Shown here: positions 1-8,767 of the stretch, in pieces
How positions within the stretch are numbered: position 1 is the first letter of the stretch
How the letters are laid out: each line of letters begins with the position of its first letter
Origin: Bacteroidales bacterium
GTDB lineage: Bacteria > Bacteroidota > Bacteroidia > Bacteroidales > WCHB1-69
DNA length: 64,000 nucleotides
NCBI GenBank assembly: GCA_017394765.1
Contig: JAFPXF010000007.1
Location: forward strand, 54,981-118,980
Reading direction: 5' to 3'
Notes under the pieces: generated by a model
Told to the model about the DNA's origin: nothing
Seen by the model: the letters and a program-made list of their open reading frames with translations, nothing else
Database searches by the model: none
Translations under genes and position numbers: made by a program

Positions 1-892
1 CGTTGTGGGCGTCGATGGTGTGCAGGTCGAAAACCTCCTTGAACACGACGATGTTGCGGCTGGTCGGGATGCCCGAGCTGTTGCGAAGCAGAAAATGCCC
101 CTCTTGCGTGTCGTGCCGGACCGTCGGCACACTGACGAAGAGCTGCGGAGTGTAATATCCGCATCCGTCGTGGCAGAGCAGCCGATAGTCTCCGGATTCG
201 AGGCTGTCAATCGTGTAATAGTGACGGTAATCGTACCGTAGCGGATCCTCACCGTTCTGCTGCGGCGCATCAAAGACAACACGGCGCACAAGGATGGTGT
301 CGTGGGCGGAATACCTCCACACATCGATTGTGTAAGGGAAGGAACCCTCTTCAATGCGCACTTGGACTTTGCCGGTCGGGCTGCAGCTCAACGAGGGCAC
401 AATGCCGTATGGCGTGCTGTAGGTGAACAGGTTGTAGAGAACGCCGGCGGTGGGAATCCTGTATGAGTTTTCCACTTCAGCCTCCACGGAGTCCGTCACG
501 ATGGTGTAAGCATCTCCATACGACAATCCCGTGGCACAAAGCGCTGACACCTTGACTTTGTATCTGCCGGGCCTCAGGTGGCCGATGTGCGCATCAGTGG
601 TCTCCACGATGGAATCGCTGCCGTTGTCAATGGGAACGTAGCTGAAACGGATCTGCTCCAGACTCGCCCCCGCAGTGTCCGACAGGGTGCAGCTGATCCT
701 TCCGTTTGCTTGGCACGAGGCCGCTTCTGTGGCGACAGACAATCGGACGTTACATACTGATTGTCCATGGATTAAGGACGAATCTGTCCAAAATGAAGAA
801 ATAATTGTTAAAATCAGAATCCATAAAAAAGGGAGCCGTTTGGCTCCCTTCCTTATGTTGGTCTCCTCTTGGAGAAATGTTTTTCTTTTCAT
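1..892 (-). CDS. Large secreted Cys-containing surface protein, 5' part only
   Basis: An open frame of 297 codons starts at the ATG whose A is at 892 and has no stop before the window edge, so the 3' part is missing. The protein begins MKRKTFLQEETNIRKGAKR, then a hydrophobic stretch LPFLWILILTIISSFW, then a likely signal cleavage near IHGQS. The mature part has beta-rich segments of the kind seen in Bacteroidota adhesin or gliding-type proteins: SCSPTGKVQVRIEEGSFPYT (about residues 170-190) and CHDGCGYYTPQLFVSV, which resemble the repeats of SprB-like and type IX-secreted proteins. No catalytic motif is visible and the C-terminus that would show a secretion domain is outside. The start is the only in-frame ATG near the signal peptide. 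The family assignment is an inference; the reading frame is solid. Confidence 0.75.
   Translation of the reverse strand, partial: MKRKTFLQEETNIRKGAKRLPFLWILILTIISSFWTDSSLIHGQSVCNVRLSVATEAASCQANGRISCTLSDTAGASLEQIRFSYVPIDNGSDSIVETTDAHIGHLRPGRYKVKVSALCATGLSYGDAYTIVTDSVEAEVENSYRIPTAGVLYNLFTYSTPYGIVPSLSCSPTGKVQVRIEEGSFPYTIDVWRYSAHDTILVRRVVFDAPQQNGEDPLRYDYRHYYTIDSLESGDYRLLCHDGCGYYTPQLFVSVPTVRHDTQEGHFLLRNSSGIPTSRNIVVFKEVFDLHTIDAHN
829..850 (-). other. Terminator-like hairpin inside codons 14-22 of the partial surface gene
   Basis: On the minus strand the sequence forms an 8-bp stem AGGGAGCC/GGCTCCCT with a 4-nt loop, followed directly by six T. It has the form of an intrinsic terminator, but it lies downstream of the start codon at 892 and is translated as KGAKRLPFL. 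It may be an attenuator; no function is shown. Confidence 0.5.
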
Positions 893-973
893 TTTGATTC
901 TTGTTAATTAATTGATATTGATATATATATGTTTTGTCTGCAACATGAAATGCCGTTTTTCTTTTTCATGCGG

Positions 974-981
974 CAAAAGTA
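974..981 (-). promoter_or_regulatory. Candidate -7 element of the partial surface gene
   Basis: Read on the minus strand this is TACTTTTG, a match to the Bacteroidota consensus TAnnTTTG, about 80 bases upstream of the start codon. No good -33 TTTG was found at the usual distance. Confidence 0.4.
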
Positions 982-1045
982 TAAAAAATATCAATACGAT
1001 TAATAATAAATCAAGTAAATATTTATAATAAATTAAAAATAAATA

Positions 1046-2314
1046 TTATTTGTTAATTTTTGGCCGTGGGGCGCCTGTCCAAAGCAGCACGTTGGTCAAG
1101 GCGATAAAGCCGACGCCGGAGCGGGTCTCGAACATGCACTCCACCGTGATGTTCAGCATGACGAGAATGGCAAAGGAGAACTGCAGGATGTCTTTGCGGC
1201 GAATACTCTCAAAAAGGGGGTAGAGACAGTAGGCGAGGAGGATGGCCAGGCCGAGGATGCCGGTTTCGACAAGTTCTTGCAGATATTGGCAATGAGCGTT
1301 GTAGTTGTGTTCGATGAGGTTAGTGTAGTTTTTCTGGAGGGCATTGAGCTTGAGGTCTTCGGTGGCGTCGCCGGTGCCGGTGCCCCAAGGCAGGTTGTTC
1401 ACGGCCACTTCCCAAGAGGATTTCCAGATGGTGAGCCGGATCTCGCCGCTTCCCTCGCCGTATGGCTCGTCCTTGTGGTTCTTGATTTGTTCAAGCGCGA
1501 TGAGGGCGCGGTTGTTGCTTATGATGCCGGATTGATAGACGAAGATGGAGATGCCCACCACGGCGCCGAGGATCAGCAGGCTGATGAAAGGATGATGCCG
1601 GCGAATGGCGAAATAGAGGAGGATCCAAAGGGTGGAGAGCAGGGAGATACAAATCAGACCGGCTTTGGATTGCAACAGGACGACAGTCAGTGCCAGCATC
1701 GCGAGTGCGGGAACGGAGATCGTCTTGTATCTTGTGGTGGAGGAGTGCCAATACAGATGCATGTCTCGCAGCAGCCAAAAGAAGGCAAAAGTCATGTACA
1801 TCGCCACGTATGAGGGATGCTTGAAGAGGGATAGATAGATATAATAGAGGTATTTGCTGTTTCCGCTATAGACGACTCGGTATAAGCCAAACGGCACGAT
1901 GATCAGGCATTGGAGCACGCAGCTGGCAACGAAGACTCCGAACAGGAGGCGCATCCGGGCGGGGGTGAAGAGTTCGGGTTTGCAGGAGAGAATGACAACA
2001 GGCGCCACCAAGAACCATATATCGCAGTCGAATGCGGCCAGCGCGGTGCTTTTCCGGGAGGAGATGAGGAATCCCACGATGGTGAGCAGGTATAGGGCGG
2101 AGAAGATGATGACAGCGGGGAGAGTGTGGCGAGCCCGCAGGTGGTCGCGTTTTTCCCGCCAGTTCCATTCCCATATCCAGTTGACAACCATGGCGACGGC
2201 TATGGGCAGCATCAGCCAGTTGGTGAAAGGCAGGGTGCCCATGGCCAGCAACAACAGTGCATAGAGCACGTTGAAGTGTTTGTTGTCAGAGAACAGTTCT
2301 TTCGGGTTTGGCAT
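1046..2314 (-). CDS. O-antigen ligase / polymerase-like membrane protein
   Basis: A 422-residue polytopic inner membrane protein with about ten to twelve hydrophobic segments. The pattern fits the Wzy/WaaL (O-antigen ligase, Wzy_C) superfamily: a central HPSYVAMYM motif (about residues 166-174), a long periplasmic loop with EGSGEIRLTIWKSS and WGTGTGD (about 287-316), and HNYNAHCQYLQE (about 336-347) just before the last helices, the typical position of the conserved loop histidine. Such proteins join or polymerise lipid-linked glycans at the periplasmic face. The substrate cannot be told from sequence. It is the last gene of the minus-strand run and begins 2 bp after the trmD stop, so it is probably cotranscribed with trmD. 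No glycosyltransferases are adjacent. Confidence 0.75.
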   Translation of the reverse strand: MPNPKELFSDNKHFNVLYALLLLAMGTLPFTNWLMLPIAVAMVVNWIWEWNWREKRDHLRARHTLPAVIIFSALYLLTIVGFLISSRKSTALAAFDCDIWFLVAPVVILSCKPELFTPARMRLLFGVFVASCVLQCLIIVPFGLYRVVYSGNSKYLYYIYLSLFKHPSYVAMYMTFAFFWLLRDMHLYWHSSTTRYKTISVPALAMLALTVVLLQSKAGLICISLLSTLWILLYFAIRRHHPFISLLILGAVVGISIFVYQSGIISNNRALIALEQIKNHKDEPYGEGSGEIRLTIWKSSWEVAVNNLPWGTGTGDATEDLKLNALQKNYTNLIEHNYNAHCQYLQELVETGILGLAILLAYCLYPLFESIRRKDILQFSFAILVMLNITVECMFETRSGVGFIALTNVLLWTGAPRPKINK

Positions 2315-2316
2315 GG

Positions 2317-2994
2317 TTATTTGTCTAAGAGGTCAGGCCTGCGCTCTTTGGTGCGGATGAGCTGTTGCTCGAGTTTCCATTCGTTGATGAGCTTCTCGTT
2401 GCCGGAGAGCAGCACGTCGGGCACGCGGTGGCCCCGGAAGTCGGCGGGGCGCGTATAGACGGGGGCGGAGAGCAATCCGTCTTGGAAGGAGTCGGAGAGG
2501 GCGGAGGTGCCGTCGCCGATGACGCCCGGGATGACGCGCGCCACGGCGTCCGTGATGGCCATGGCGGCGATCTCGCCTCCGGAAAGCACGTAGTCGCCGA
2601 TGCTGATGTCCTCGGTGACGTAGAGTTCGCGCACACGCTCGTCCACGCCCTTGTAGTGGCCGCAAAGCAGAATGATGTTGTTCAACATCGACAACTCGTT
2701 GGCCTTGTGTTGGTTGAAGACCGCACCATCGGGTGCCATCAGATAGATGCCGTCGTAGGTGCGCTCGCTCTTCAGCTGCTCGATGCAGCGTGCGATGGGT
2801 TCAATCATCATCACCATGCCGGCCTCGCCCCCGAAAGGGTAGTCGTCAGCTTTGTGGTGCTTGTCGGTCGTGTAGGCCCGGATGTCATGGGTGTGCAACT
2901 CCAATAGCTGCTTGTTCACAGCCCGTTTCAGAATGGAATTTCCAAAAACGCCCTCGAACATGTCCGGAAACAAAGTGAGTATGTCTATGCGCAT
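2317..2994 (-). CDS. trmD: tRNA (guanine-N1)-methyltransferase
   Basis: TrmD methylates G37 of tRNAs that read CNN/CGG-type codons, using S-adenosylmethionine, and prevents +1 frameshifting. The 225-residue length is usual. Family motifs are all visible: LFPDMF (about 8-13), [10 protein letters not shown] (53-62), the knot-fold SAM site [11 protein letters not shown] (111-121), [11 protein letters not shown] (131-141) and [13 protein letters not shown]. The start at 2994 gives [13 protein letters not shown], the standard N-terminus. It lies 6 bp after the O-methyltransferase stop and 2 bp before the O-antigen ligase-like gene. In many bacteria trmD sits with rpsP/rimM/rplS; here it does not, as is common in Bacteroidota. 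Confidence 0.96.
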   Translation of the reverse strand: MRIDILTLFPDMFEGVFGNSILKRAVNKQLLELHTHDIRAYTTDKHHKADDYPFGGEAGMVMMIEPIARCIEQLKSERTYDGIYLMAPDGAVFNQHKANELSMLNNIILLCGHYKGVDERVRELYVTEDISIGDYVLSGGEIAAMAITDAVARVIPGVIGDGTSALSDSFQDGLLSAPVYTRPADFRGHRVPDVLLSGNEKLINEWKLEQQLIRTKERRPDLLDK

Positions 2995-3000
2995 GAATTA

Positions 3001-3660
3001 TCAGTTATCCGTTATTTTCTCAATCATCATAATCCCGTCCCGAAAGGGTAGGAGCAGGTTGCGAACACGCGGGTCGCTTTGCACTTTGTCGTTGAAAGCG
3101 AGGATGGCGTGCGTGTCGCGGTCGTTGTGGGCCACCTTCCCGGCGACCTTGCCATTCCAAAGGGCATTGTCCACCAGTATGAAACCGCCTTTGCGGGTGC
3201 GGGGCAGCAGCAAGTCGTAGTAGGTGCCGTAGTCCTCCTTTTCGGCATCGATGAAGCAGAGGTCCCAGTTGCAGTCCAAAGTGGGGATGATATCACGGGC
3301 ATCTCCGATGTGCAGCTCGATGCGGTTGCACAGCGGGGATTGTGAAAAATAGCCGCGGATGCGGTCTTCGTATTCCACATTTTGTTCGATGGTGTGCAGC
3401 GTGCCGTCGGATGCAACTCCTTCGGCGAGGCAGAGGGCCGAGTAGCCGGTGAAGGTGCCCACCTCCACAACGTGGCGGGGATGCAACATGCGGGCCACCA
3501 TTGTCAGGAATAATCCCTGCAGCTGTCCTGAAAGCATCCTTGGATTGATGGTCTCCAGATGCGTCTGCCGGTTCAGGCGATATAGCAAGCCGCTTTCAGG
3601 TGAGCTGTGGGCCTCGCAATACTCCTCGATGTCGTGGTCAATCAGGTCGAACGTGGACAT
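3001..3660 (-). CDS. Class I SAM-dependent O-methyltransferase (caffeoyl-CoA OMT-like)
   Basis: A 219-residue protein of the methyltransferase_3 family, which acts on catechol-like or other small hydroxyl substrates. The SAM-binding motif VVEVGTFTGYSALCLAEG is at about residues 64-81. It is followed by IEQNVEYEDRI, HIGDARDIIPTL, and the metal and substrate region CFIDAEKEDYGTYYDLL and VDNALWNGKV. I chose the ATG at 3660 (MSTFDLIDHD) because it leaves 2 bp after the xseB stop; a longer frame to 3726 would run through the end of xseB. It is translated in the xseB-trmD run. The physiological substrate is unknown. Confidence 0.85.
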   Translation of the reverse strand: MSTFDLIDHDIEEYCEAHSSPESGLLYRLNRQTHLETINPRMLSGQLQGLFLTMVARMLHPRHVVEVGTFTGYSALCLAEGVASDGTLHTIEQNVEYEDRIRGYFSQSPLCNRIELHIGDARDIIPTLDCNWDLCFIDAEKEDYGTYYDLLLPRTRKGGFILVDNALWNGKVAGKVAHNDRDTHAILAFNDKVQSDPRVRNLLLPFRDGIMMIEKITDN

Positions 3661-3662
3661 GT

Positions 3663-3866
3663 CTATGATAGTTCTGCTATGGTTTTGTTCACCTCTTCTT
3701 CTGTTTTGGTGAGCTTGTCTTTGCAAATCTTGATCAACTGGGTGGCAGTCTTGATGTTGTCAGCCAAGTCGTCCACGGAGATGTCTGCATCCTCCATCTG
3801 TTTCACAATCTGCTGCAGTTTTTCGAATGCTTCGGTATAGGTCAGGTTTTCTTTCATCTCTTCCAA
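3663..3866 (-). CDS. xseB: Exodeoxyribonuclease VII small subunit
   Basis: A 67-residue helical protein with the XseB signature: LTYTEAFEKLQQIVKQMEDAD then SVDDLADNIKTATQLIKICKDKL. It binds XseA to form exonuclease VII, which degrades single-stranded DNA from both ends. The large subunit gene xseA is also in this window but more than 50 kb away at 55917-57311 and on the other strand, whereas the two are often neighbours. An alternative start three codons later (MKENLTYTEAF, 3857) is equally plausible. Confidence 0.92.
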   Translation of the reverse strand: MEEMKENLTYTEAFEKLQQIVKQMEDADISVDDLADNIKTATQLIKICKDKLTKTEEEVNKTIAELS

Positions 3867-3874
3867 AACAAAAG

Positions 3875-4555
3875 TTAGTATTTGACACCGACCTTGAAGC
3901 CGGCGAAATGGTAGAGCGCGGGTTGGATGCTGTTCGCGAAAAGAGCGGAATAGTCGGTCTCGCCCTCCACAGGAATGGTGTAGCGGATCTTGGAATACTG
4001 CACCTTGTAGGTGCCGGCCAGGATCAGCGACACCTTGTCTGTGAGGTTGATGTTGATGCCGATGCCCCCTTCGCCCATGGGACCCCAGTTGCTGCCATGG
4101 ATCACATGGTCCTTGTCAGGCTCGGAGGAGATATACCATTTGAAGCCCCAGCCGAGGTTGATGAATGCCATGGGCGCCACCTTGCTTTGCATCATGTTGA
4201 CGCTGAAGTTGAGATACAACGGCACGAATGCGGTTCTGTTCCAGAAGTCGATGCCGGCACCCACGCCCATGTAGAAGAAATTGTTGAACTGGTAGGCAAT
4301 GAGTTGGCCGACCTGGATGTTGAAGTTCTTGTTGCGAACCGTTTTCAGCACATCGTCGTCCTCCAGTACCGGCGGCAGGAGGAGGTCGTGGCAGTCGTGG
4401 GCGGCCAGACGGAATTCACCCACGCCGCCACCGTAGCCCAGGGAGGTCATGAAGGTGAATCTTCTTTGTTGTTGCACTTTGTTGCGTTGGGCTTGTGCGT
4501 TCGGGGCCGCGGCGAGAAGGAGGCCGAGGAGCAGGAGGAGAGCGGTATGTTTCAT
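3875..4555 (-). CDS. Outer membrane beta-barrel protein, unknown role
   Basis: A 226-residue protein with a clear signal peptide (MKHTALLLLLGLLLAAAPNAQAQ) and alternating polar and hydrophobic strands with aromatic ends, such as FMTSLGYGGGVGEFRLA, INLGWGFKWYIS, and the terminal strand YHFAGFKVGVKY, as in outer membrane beta-barrel proteins. The start at 4555 is preferred over the longer frame (4597) because it begins at the signal peptide. It lies 8 bp upstream of xseB and 64 bp downstream of recN. No specific function can be assigned. Confidence 0.75.
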   Translation of the reverse strand: MKHTALLLLLGLLLAAAPNAQAQRNKVQQQRRFTFMTSLGYGGGVGEFRLAAHDCHDLLLPPVLEDDDVLKTVRNKNFNIQVGQLIAYQFNNFFYMGVGAGIDFWNRTAFVPLYLNFSVNMMQSKVAPMAFINLGWGFKWYISSEPDKDHVIHGSNWGPMGEGGIGININLTDKVSLILAGTYKVQYSKIRYTIPVEGETDYSALFANSIQPALYHFAGFKVGVKY

Positions 4556-4619
4556 GAAATTCGGGTTTCGCATATCAAAAAGGTGTTTAATTAGCATTAT
4601 ATAATAATTGTAAGAATGG

Positions 4620-6281
4620 TCATTGTTTTTTCAGCAGTTCACGGGCGGTGGCGCGGGCGGCTTCGGTGGTGCCGGCACCCCCGAACATGGTGGCGATGGC
4701 CTCCACACGCTCCTCCCCCTCCAAAGGACGAAGGTCGGTGACCGCCTCGCCTTCGCGGTTTTCCTTGAAAACCAGGAGGTGGCGGTTGCCCCGTGCGGCA
4801 ATTTGCGGCAGATGGGTGATGGCGACTACTTGGTGGCGCTGCGACAAAGCCTGCATGGCAACGCCCACCTTGTGGGCCGTCTCCCCGGAGATGCCTGTGT
4901 CGATTTCATCGAAAATGACGGTCGGCAATACCGTGGAGTCTGTGATGACCGACTTGAGCGCCAGCATGATACGGGACATCTCGCCGCCGGAGGCCACCTT
5001 CCCCAGATCAGCCGGCTCCATGCCGGGATTGGCCGTAAAAAGGAATGTGGCGCGGTCCATGCCCGACTCCTGCATCTCGTCCACGGGTTCGAGCACAATC
5101 TCCATGCGGCTGTCAGGCATGCCCAACTCCCGCAGGTGGTGCTCAATCTCCTTCTGGAGTTTTGCGATGACTTGCTGACGGCTTTTCGACAGCTGCTGCG
5201 CTAACGCCAACGTCTCTTTCCGTGCCGCGTGACAAGCTTTCTCCAACTCCTGGAGTTGCTCCTTGTCATTGCTTTGCTGCGACAGTTCTTGGCGGAGACG
5301 GTCAGCCAAGGCGAGCAACTCGGGTATGTTGTCCACTTGGTATTTGTGTTGCAAAGTGTAGATGAGGTCGATGCGTTCGTTGAGGCGGTCCAGCTCTTGC
5401 GGGTTGACTTCCACCTCGTCCTCTTTGCGGGCGATTTCGTATGCGATGTCCTTGAGTTCCACGGCGGCCTCGTGGAGGCGGTGCCGGATCTCTTCAAAAT
5501 CGGGACCCAAGTCGCGCAAGGATTCACATTCGGCTTGTACGGCCTTGAGTTGTTGCAGCACGTTGCCCTCCTCCTGCTCGGAGAGCTGCTGTGCGGCGGC
5601 GTAGAGGTGTGATTTGATCTCCTCGGCATGGCTGAGCAGTCGTATCTGCTGTTCAGTCAGCTCCTGCTCGCCGGGTTGCAGCTGCGCTTTGTCCAGCTCC
5701 TCAACCGTGTATTGCAGGAATTCCTGCCGCAAGGCATCCTCGGTGCATTTTTGCTTGAGATCCGCATGTTGTTGTTCCAACTGACGAAGTTGGGAAAGAT
5801 TTTGTCGATAACGGATGCGTAAGTCGCCGTTTTGGGCATATTGGTCGATGACGCGCAGGCGGAATGAGGAGTCGCGCGGCAGCAGGTTCTGGAGCTGGGA
5901 GTGTATGTCGATGAGCTTGCCGGCCAATGTGCGCAGGATGACCAAAGTCACGGGCGTGTCGTTGATGAAGGCGCGCGACTTGCCACTCTCGTTGATTTCG
6001 CGGCGCAGTGTGGTCAGCGGCTGGTAATCGAGGTCGTTTTGTTCGAAGAAATTCCGGAGGTCCAAACCCTCGATGTCAAAAAGTCCTTCCACGATGCACT
6101 TGCGTGTCTTGTCGCGGAGCACCTCTGTTTCGGCGCGGCTGCCTAAGATCAGCGACAACGCGCCCATAAGGATGGATTTTCCCGCACCTGTCTCGCCCGT
6201 GATGACCGTCAGGCCCCGGTCGAACGCCATCCGCAAGGACCGGATGAGCGCATAGTTCTCTATCTGCAGGGCGCGGAGCAT
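4620..6281 (-). CDS. recN: DNA repair protein RecN
   Basis: RecN is an SMC-like ATPase that acts in double-strand break repair. The 553-residue length is normal. Walker A GETGAGKS is at residues 29-36, followed by LIDIHSQLQNLL. A long coiled-coil middle is rich in Leu, Glu and Gln (about 150-370). The ABC signature VASGGEMSRIMLALK, Walker B TVIFDEIDTGISG and the ITHLPQIAARGNRHL switch are near the C-terminus. The gene is 6 bp downstream of the DUF4835 gene and is part of the bamD to trmD run. No SOS box was looked for successfully; none is evident. Confidence 0.96.
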   Translation of the reverse strand: MLRALQIENYALIRSLRMAFDRGLTVITGETGAGKSILMGALSLILGSRAETEVLRDKTRKCIVEGLFDIEGLDLRNFFEQNDLDYQPLTTLRREINESGKSRAFINDTPVTLVILRTLAGKLIDIHSQLQNLLPRDSSFRLRVIDQYAQNGDLRIRYRQNLSQLRQLEQQHADLKQKCTEDALRQEFLQYTVEELDKAQLQPGEQELTEQQIRLLSHAEEIKSHLYAAAQQLSEQEEGNVLQQLKAVQAECESLRDLGPDFEEIRHRLHEAAVELKDIAYEIARKEDEVEVNPQELDRLNERIDLIYTLQHKYQVDNIPELLALADRLRQELSQQSNDKEQLQELEKACHAARKETLALAQQLSKSRQQVIAKLQKEIEHHLRELGMPDSRMEIVLEPVDEMQESGMDRATFLFTANPGMEPADLGKVASGGEMSRIMLALKSVITDSTVLPTVIFDEIDTGISGETAHKVGVAMQALSQRHQVVAITHLPQIAARGNRHLLVFKENREGEAVTDLRPLEGEERVEAIATMFGGAGTTEAARATARELLKKQ

Positions 6282-6287
6282 AAGAGG

Positions 6288-7196
6288 CTATTTGGATGCG
6301 GAGTTGATGGCGTCGTAACGGGAAGAGTTGGTGGGGTCGATTTGTTTCATGATGTTGACGACCTGCGACTTCTCACTTGGCATGCCCTCTTTGAAAATGT
6401 TGATGATTTCATCGCACTTGGCAGCGGCGAAAGCCTTTACCATGGCAAGGTTGGAACGCTGTTGCGCCACCTGTTGCAGCAACTTGAGGCTTTCCAGGAT
6501 GACCGCGCGACCGGCATCGGGTGACTCGCTCATCACGTCTAACCCGAGGCGATGGTACTGATATAAGAAGTCATGCAGCTTGCTGTAGGAACTGTTGGTG
6601 AAATTCTCAATGATCCAGTAGCGGTTGTTCTGGCCGTTGTCGGCACGTGTCCAGCCCTTCTCCTTGGAAGATTGGTTGAGATCGACGATGGACTGCATCT
6701 TGCTGAAGTATGGACTGCCGCCGTTCGGGGAGAAGCTGTCAAACTCAACAGCTAAGAAAAGGTTGAGGTAATAGGCAATCAGCGAGGTGAACTGAGAGAG
6801 GTTCTGGTCGTCGGCATACTCCAACGGATCACCCTCGGCATAGGTGAACTGGATGTTCTTGTCTTGGAAGTTGACGAGCGTGGTCTTGTAGCTGGCCTTA
6901 TAGACAGGACGTTGCAACAGGATGGTCATCGTGCCCTCGAATACGTCGCCCGATACCTTGGTGAGGTTGATTTGCAGGGCGCACTCGATGCGCTCCGTCA
7001 TCTTCAGGTTGTATTGGCACCATTTGCGGTCGTGGATGAATTGATACAACTTTTGTTGCAGGTCGTTGTACCGCTGTTGGTTGACGCCACCGGTGACTTG
7101 GTGGGCGTTGACGGAGACCTGGCATTGGAAATCCTGGGCGTGCAACATGCAGCCTATGAGGAGCGCGCAGGTCAGTATCAAGATTTTTTTCATCAT
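6288..7196 (-). CDS. DUF4835 / PorD-like type IX secretion protein
   Basis: A 302-residue secreted protein with signal peptide MMKKILILTCALLIGCMLHAQ. The mature part begins DFQCQVSVNAHQVTGGVNQQ, then QFIHDRKWCQYNLKMTERIECALQINLTKV, and has ADDQNLSQFTSLIAYYLNLFLAVEFDSFSPNGG in the middle. This matches the DUF4835 family, which is annotated as PorD in type IX secretion systems. In Bacteroidota it is commonly found between coaBC and recN, as here (12 bp after coaBC, 6 bp before recN). The exact role of PorD is poorly defined, so the functional label is from family knowledge, not from a catalytic motif. Confidence 0.85.
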   Translation of the reverse strand: MMKKILILTCALLIGCMLHAQDFQCQVSVNAHQVTGGVNQQRYNDLQQKLYQFIHDRKWCQYNLKMTERIECALQINLTKVSGDVFEGTMTILLQRPVYKASYKTTLVNFQDKNIQFTYAEGDPLEYADDQNLSQFTSLIAYYLNLFLAVEFDSFSPNGGSPYFSKMQSIVDLNQSSKEKGWTRADNGQNNRYWIIENFTNSSYSKLHDFLYQYHRLGLDVMSESPDAGRAVILESLKLLQQVAQQRSNLAMVKAFAAAKCDEIINIFKEGMPSEKSQVVNIMKQIDPTNSSRYDAINSASK

Positions 7197-7208
7197 AGTG
7201 TTCGTTGG

Positions 7209-8423
7209 TTATGCTTCTTTGGAGTTTGTGAGCTCGTGCACAAAGCGCAGGATGTCGCGGGCGATCTCTTTCTTGTCCTTGAGTTCGCTCTCGCGGGTCT
7301 GCTCGTCGCGGGTGATCATCAGCACCTTGTTGGTCTGGGTGCGGAAGCCCGCGCCTTCTGTGCGCAGCGAGTTGAGAACGATCATGTCGGCGTTTTTAGT
7401 GTGCAGTTTCTTGAGCGCGTTGGCCTTTTCGTTTTCTGTTTCGAGGGCAAAGCCCACGAGGAACTGGTCCGCGCGCTTCTGTTGCCCGATGGTGGCGAGG
7501 ATGTCGCGGGTCTTGACCAGATGCAGGTCGAGGTGATCGGCGGTCTTCTTGATCTTCTCGGGCGCGGTCTGTTCGGGTGTGAAGTCGGCGACGGCGGCAG
7601 ACATGACCATGATGTCCTGCCGGTCGGCGACGGCCATGCACTGCTCGAACATCTGGGCGGCGGTGGTCACGTCAACACGTTTGATGGCTGGGTGCCGGGT
7701 GCTCAGGTTGGTGGGCCCGGTGACGAGGGTCACCTCGGCGCCCCACTCGGCGGCGGCCTCCGCAATGGAGAAGCCCATGAGCCCGGAGGAGTGGTTCCCG
7801 ATAAAACGCACGGGGTCGATAGGCTCGTAGGTGGGCCCGGCGGTGATCATGACGCGCTTGCCGGCAAGGATTTGCCCGCCTTGCAGGAATTGGTCCACAA
7901 TGGCGAAAATCTGCTCCGGTTCCTCCATGCGGCCTGTGCCGGTGGTGCCGCAGGCAAGGAATCCGCTCTGCGGCTCAATGATGCGGCAACCTTTTTGGCG
8001 CAACAACTCGATGTTGTGCTGCACAGTGGGCTCGGCAAACATGCGGTCGTTCATCGCGGGGGCGACGAACACAGGGCCGCGGGCCGCCAGCAGAAGCGTC
8101 GAGAGCGCATCGTCGGCGATGCCATGGGCGTACTTGCCGATGATGTTCGCCGTGGCCGGCGCCACCACCACGCAATCCGCCCAGTCGGCCATGCTGACAT
8201 GCTGCACGTCGCGATGCTCCGTGGGGTCGAAAAGCTCCGTGTAGAGCTTGTTCTGCGACAGCGTCTCGATGGTCAGCGGCGTGACAAACTCCAAGGCGTG
8301 CCGCGTGGCCGTGACCTTGACCTCGTAGCCGTGCTTCTTGAACAGACGGATGAGCAACAGCGACTTGTAGGCCGCGATGCCCCCCGTGATGCCAATGACA
8401 ATGTGGTTGCGCCCGGTATCCAT
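7209..8423 (-). CDS. coaBC: Bifunctional phosphopantothenoylcysteine decarboxylase / phosphopantothenate-cysteine ligase
   Basis: This enzyme makes 4'-phosphopantetheine from phosphopantothenate and cysteine for coenzyme A. The 404-residue protein has the N-terminal FMN-binding CoaC half, with GITGGIAAYKS (about 12-22), PAMNDRMF, and the active-site cysteine loop LACGTTGTGRM. The CoaB half starts with ITAGPTYEPIDPVRFIGNHS and includes PEKIKK and NSLRTEGAGFRT. In the SSG.MG loop the usual Lys is Leu (SSGLMG), a small oddity of unclear effect. The gene is 8 bp after rpoZ and 12 bp before the DUF4835 gene; the order bamD-rpoZ-coaBC-DUF4835-recN is a conserved Bacteroidota arrangement. Confidence 0.95.
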   Translation of the reverse strand: MDTGRNHIVIGITGGIAAYKSLLLIRLFKKHGYEVKVTATRHALEFVTPLTIETLSQNKLYTELFDPTEHRDVQHVSMADWADCVVVAPATANIIGKYAHGIADDALSTLLLAARGPVFVAPAMNDRMFAEPTVQHNIELLRQKGCRIIEPQSGFLACGTTGTGRMEEPEQIFAIVDQFLQGGQILAGKRVMITAGPTYEPIDPVRFIGNHSSGLMGFSIAEAAAEWGAEVTLVTGPTNLSTRHPAIKRVDVTTAAQMFEQCMAVADRQDIMVMSAAVADFTPEQTAPEKIKKTADHLDLHLVKTRDILATIGQQKRADQFLVGFALETENEKANALKKLHTKNADMIVLNSLRTEGAGFRTQTNKVLMITRDEQTRESELKDKKEIARDILRFVHELTNSKEA

Positions 8424-8431
8424 GGCCCTGT

Positions 8432-8761
8432 TTAGTCGTTGTCAGTGTCCTGGAAATAGACTTGGTCGTGCTCGAACTCGTACAAGGCCAACTGCGTGGG
8501 CTTGGGGAGTTGCTCATAGAACTTGGAGAGCTCGATTTGCTCGCGGTTCTCGAAGACCTCTTCCAGACTGTCGGCGTTGGTGGCGTACTGCAGGGAACTC
8601 TCCTGGAACTCCTGCTTCAAGTCGGCAGCAATTTGGTCGGCACGCTTCGACATGATGACGATGCTCTTGTAAAAGTTGCCCGTCGCCTTGTCGTATTGGC
8701 GAATGTCCTTGGTCTTGGCGTAAAGGTCGGTTTTGAGTTTCTTGTAATCAGCTGCTTTCAT
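8432..8761 (-). CDS. rpoZ: RNA polymerase omega subunit, Bacteroidota type
   Basis: A 109-residue protein matching the Bacteroidota form of the omega/Rpb6 subunit: MKAADYKKLKTDLYAKTKDI at the start, then ATGNFYKSIVIMSKRADQIA (about 26-45), which is the segment that grips the beta' subunit, and an acidic C-terminus. It helps assemble the core RNA polymerase. It lies between bamD (6 bp) and coaBC (8 bp). Confidence 0.88.
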   Translation of the reverse strand: MKAADYKKLKTDLYAKTKDIRQYDKATGNFYKSIVIMSKRADQIAADLKQEFQESSLQYATNADSLEEVFENREQIELSKFYEQLPKPTQLALYEFEHDQVYFQDTDND

Positions 8762-8767
8762 AAAATA

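Noticed and set aside
574..768. A short 64-codon minus-strand frame near the left end
   Set aside because: It is a different frame within the larger open gene that starts at 892 and has a signal peptide; its product shows only low-complexity Arg/Ser sequence.
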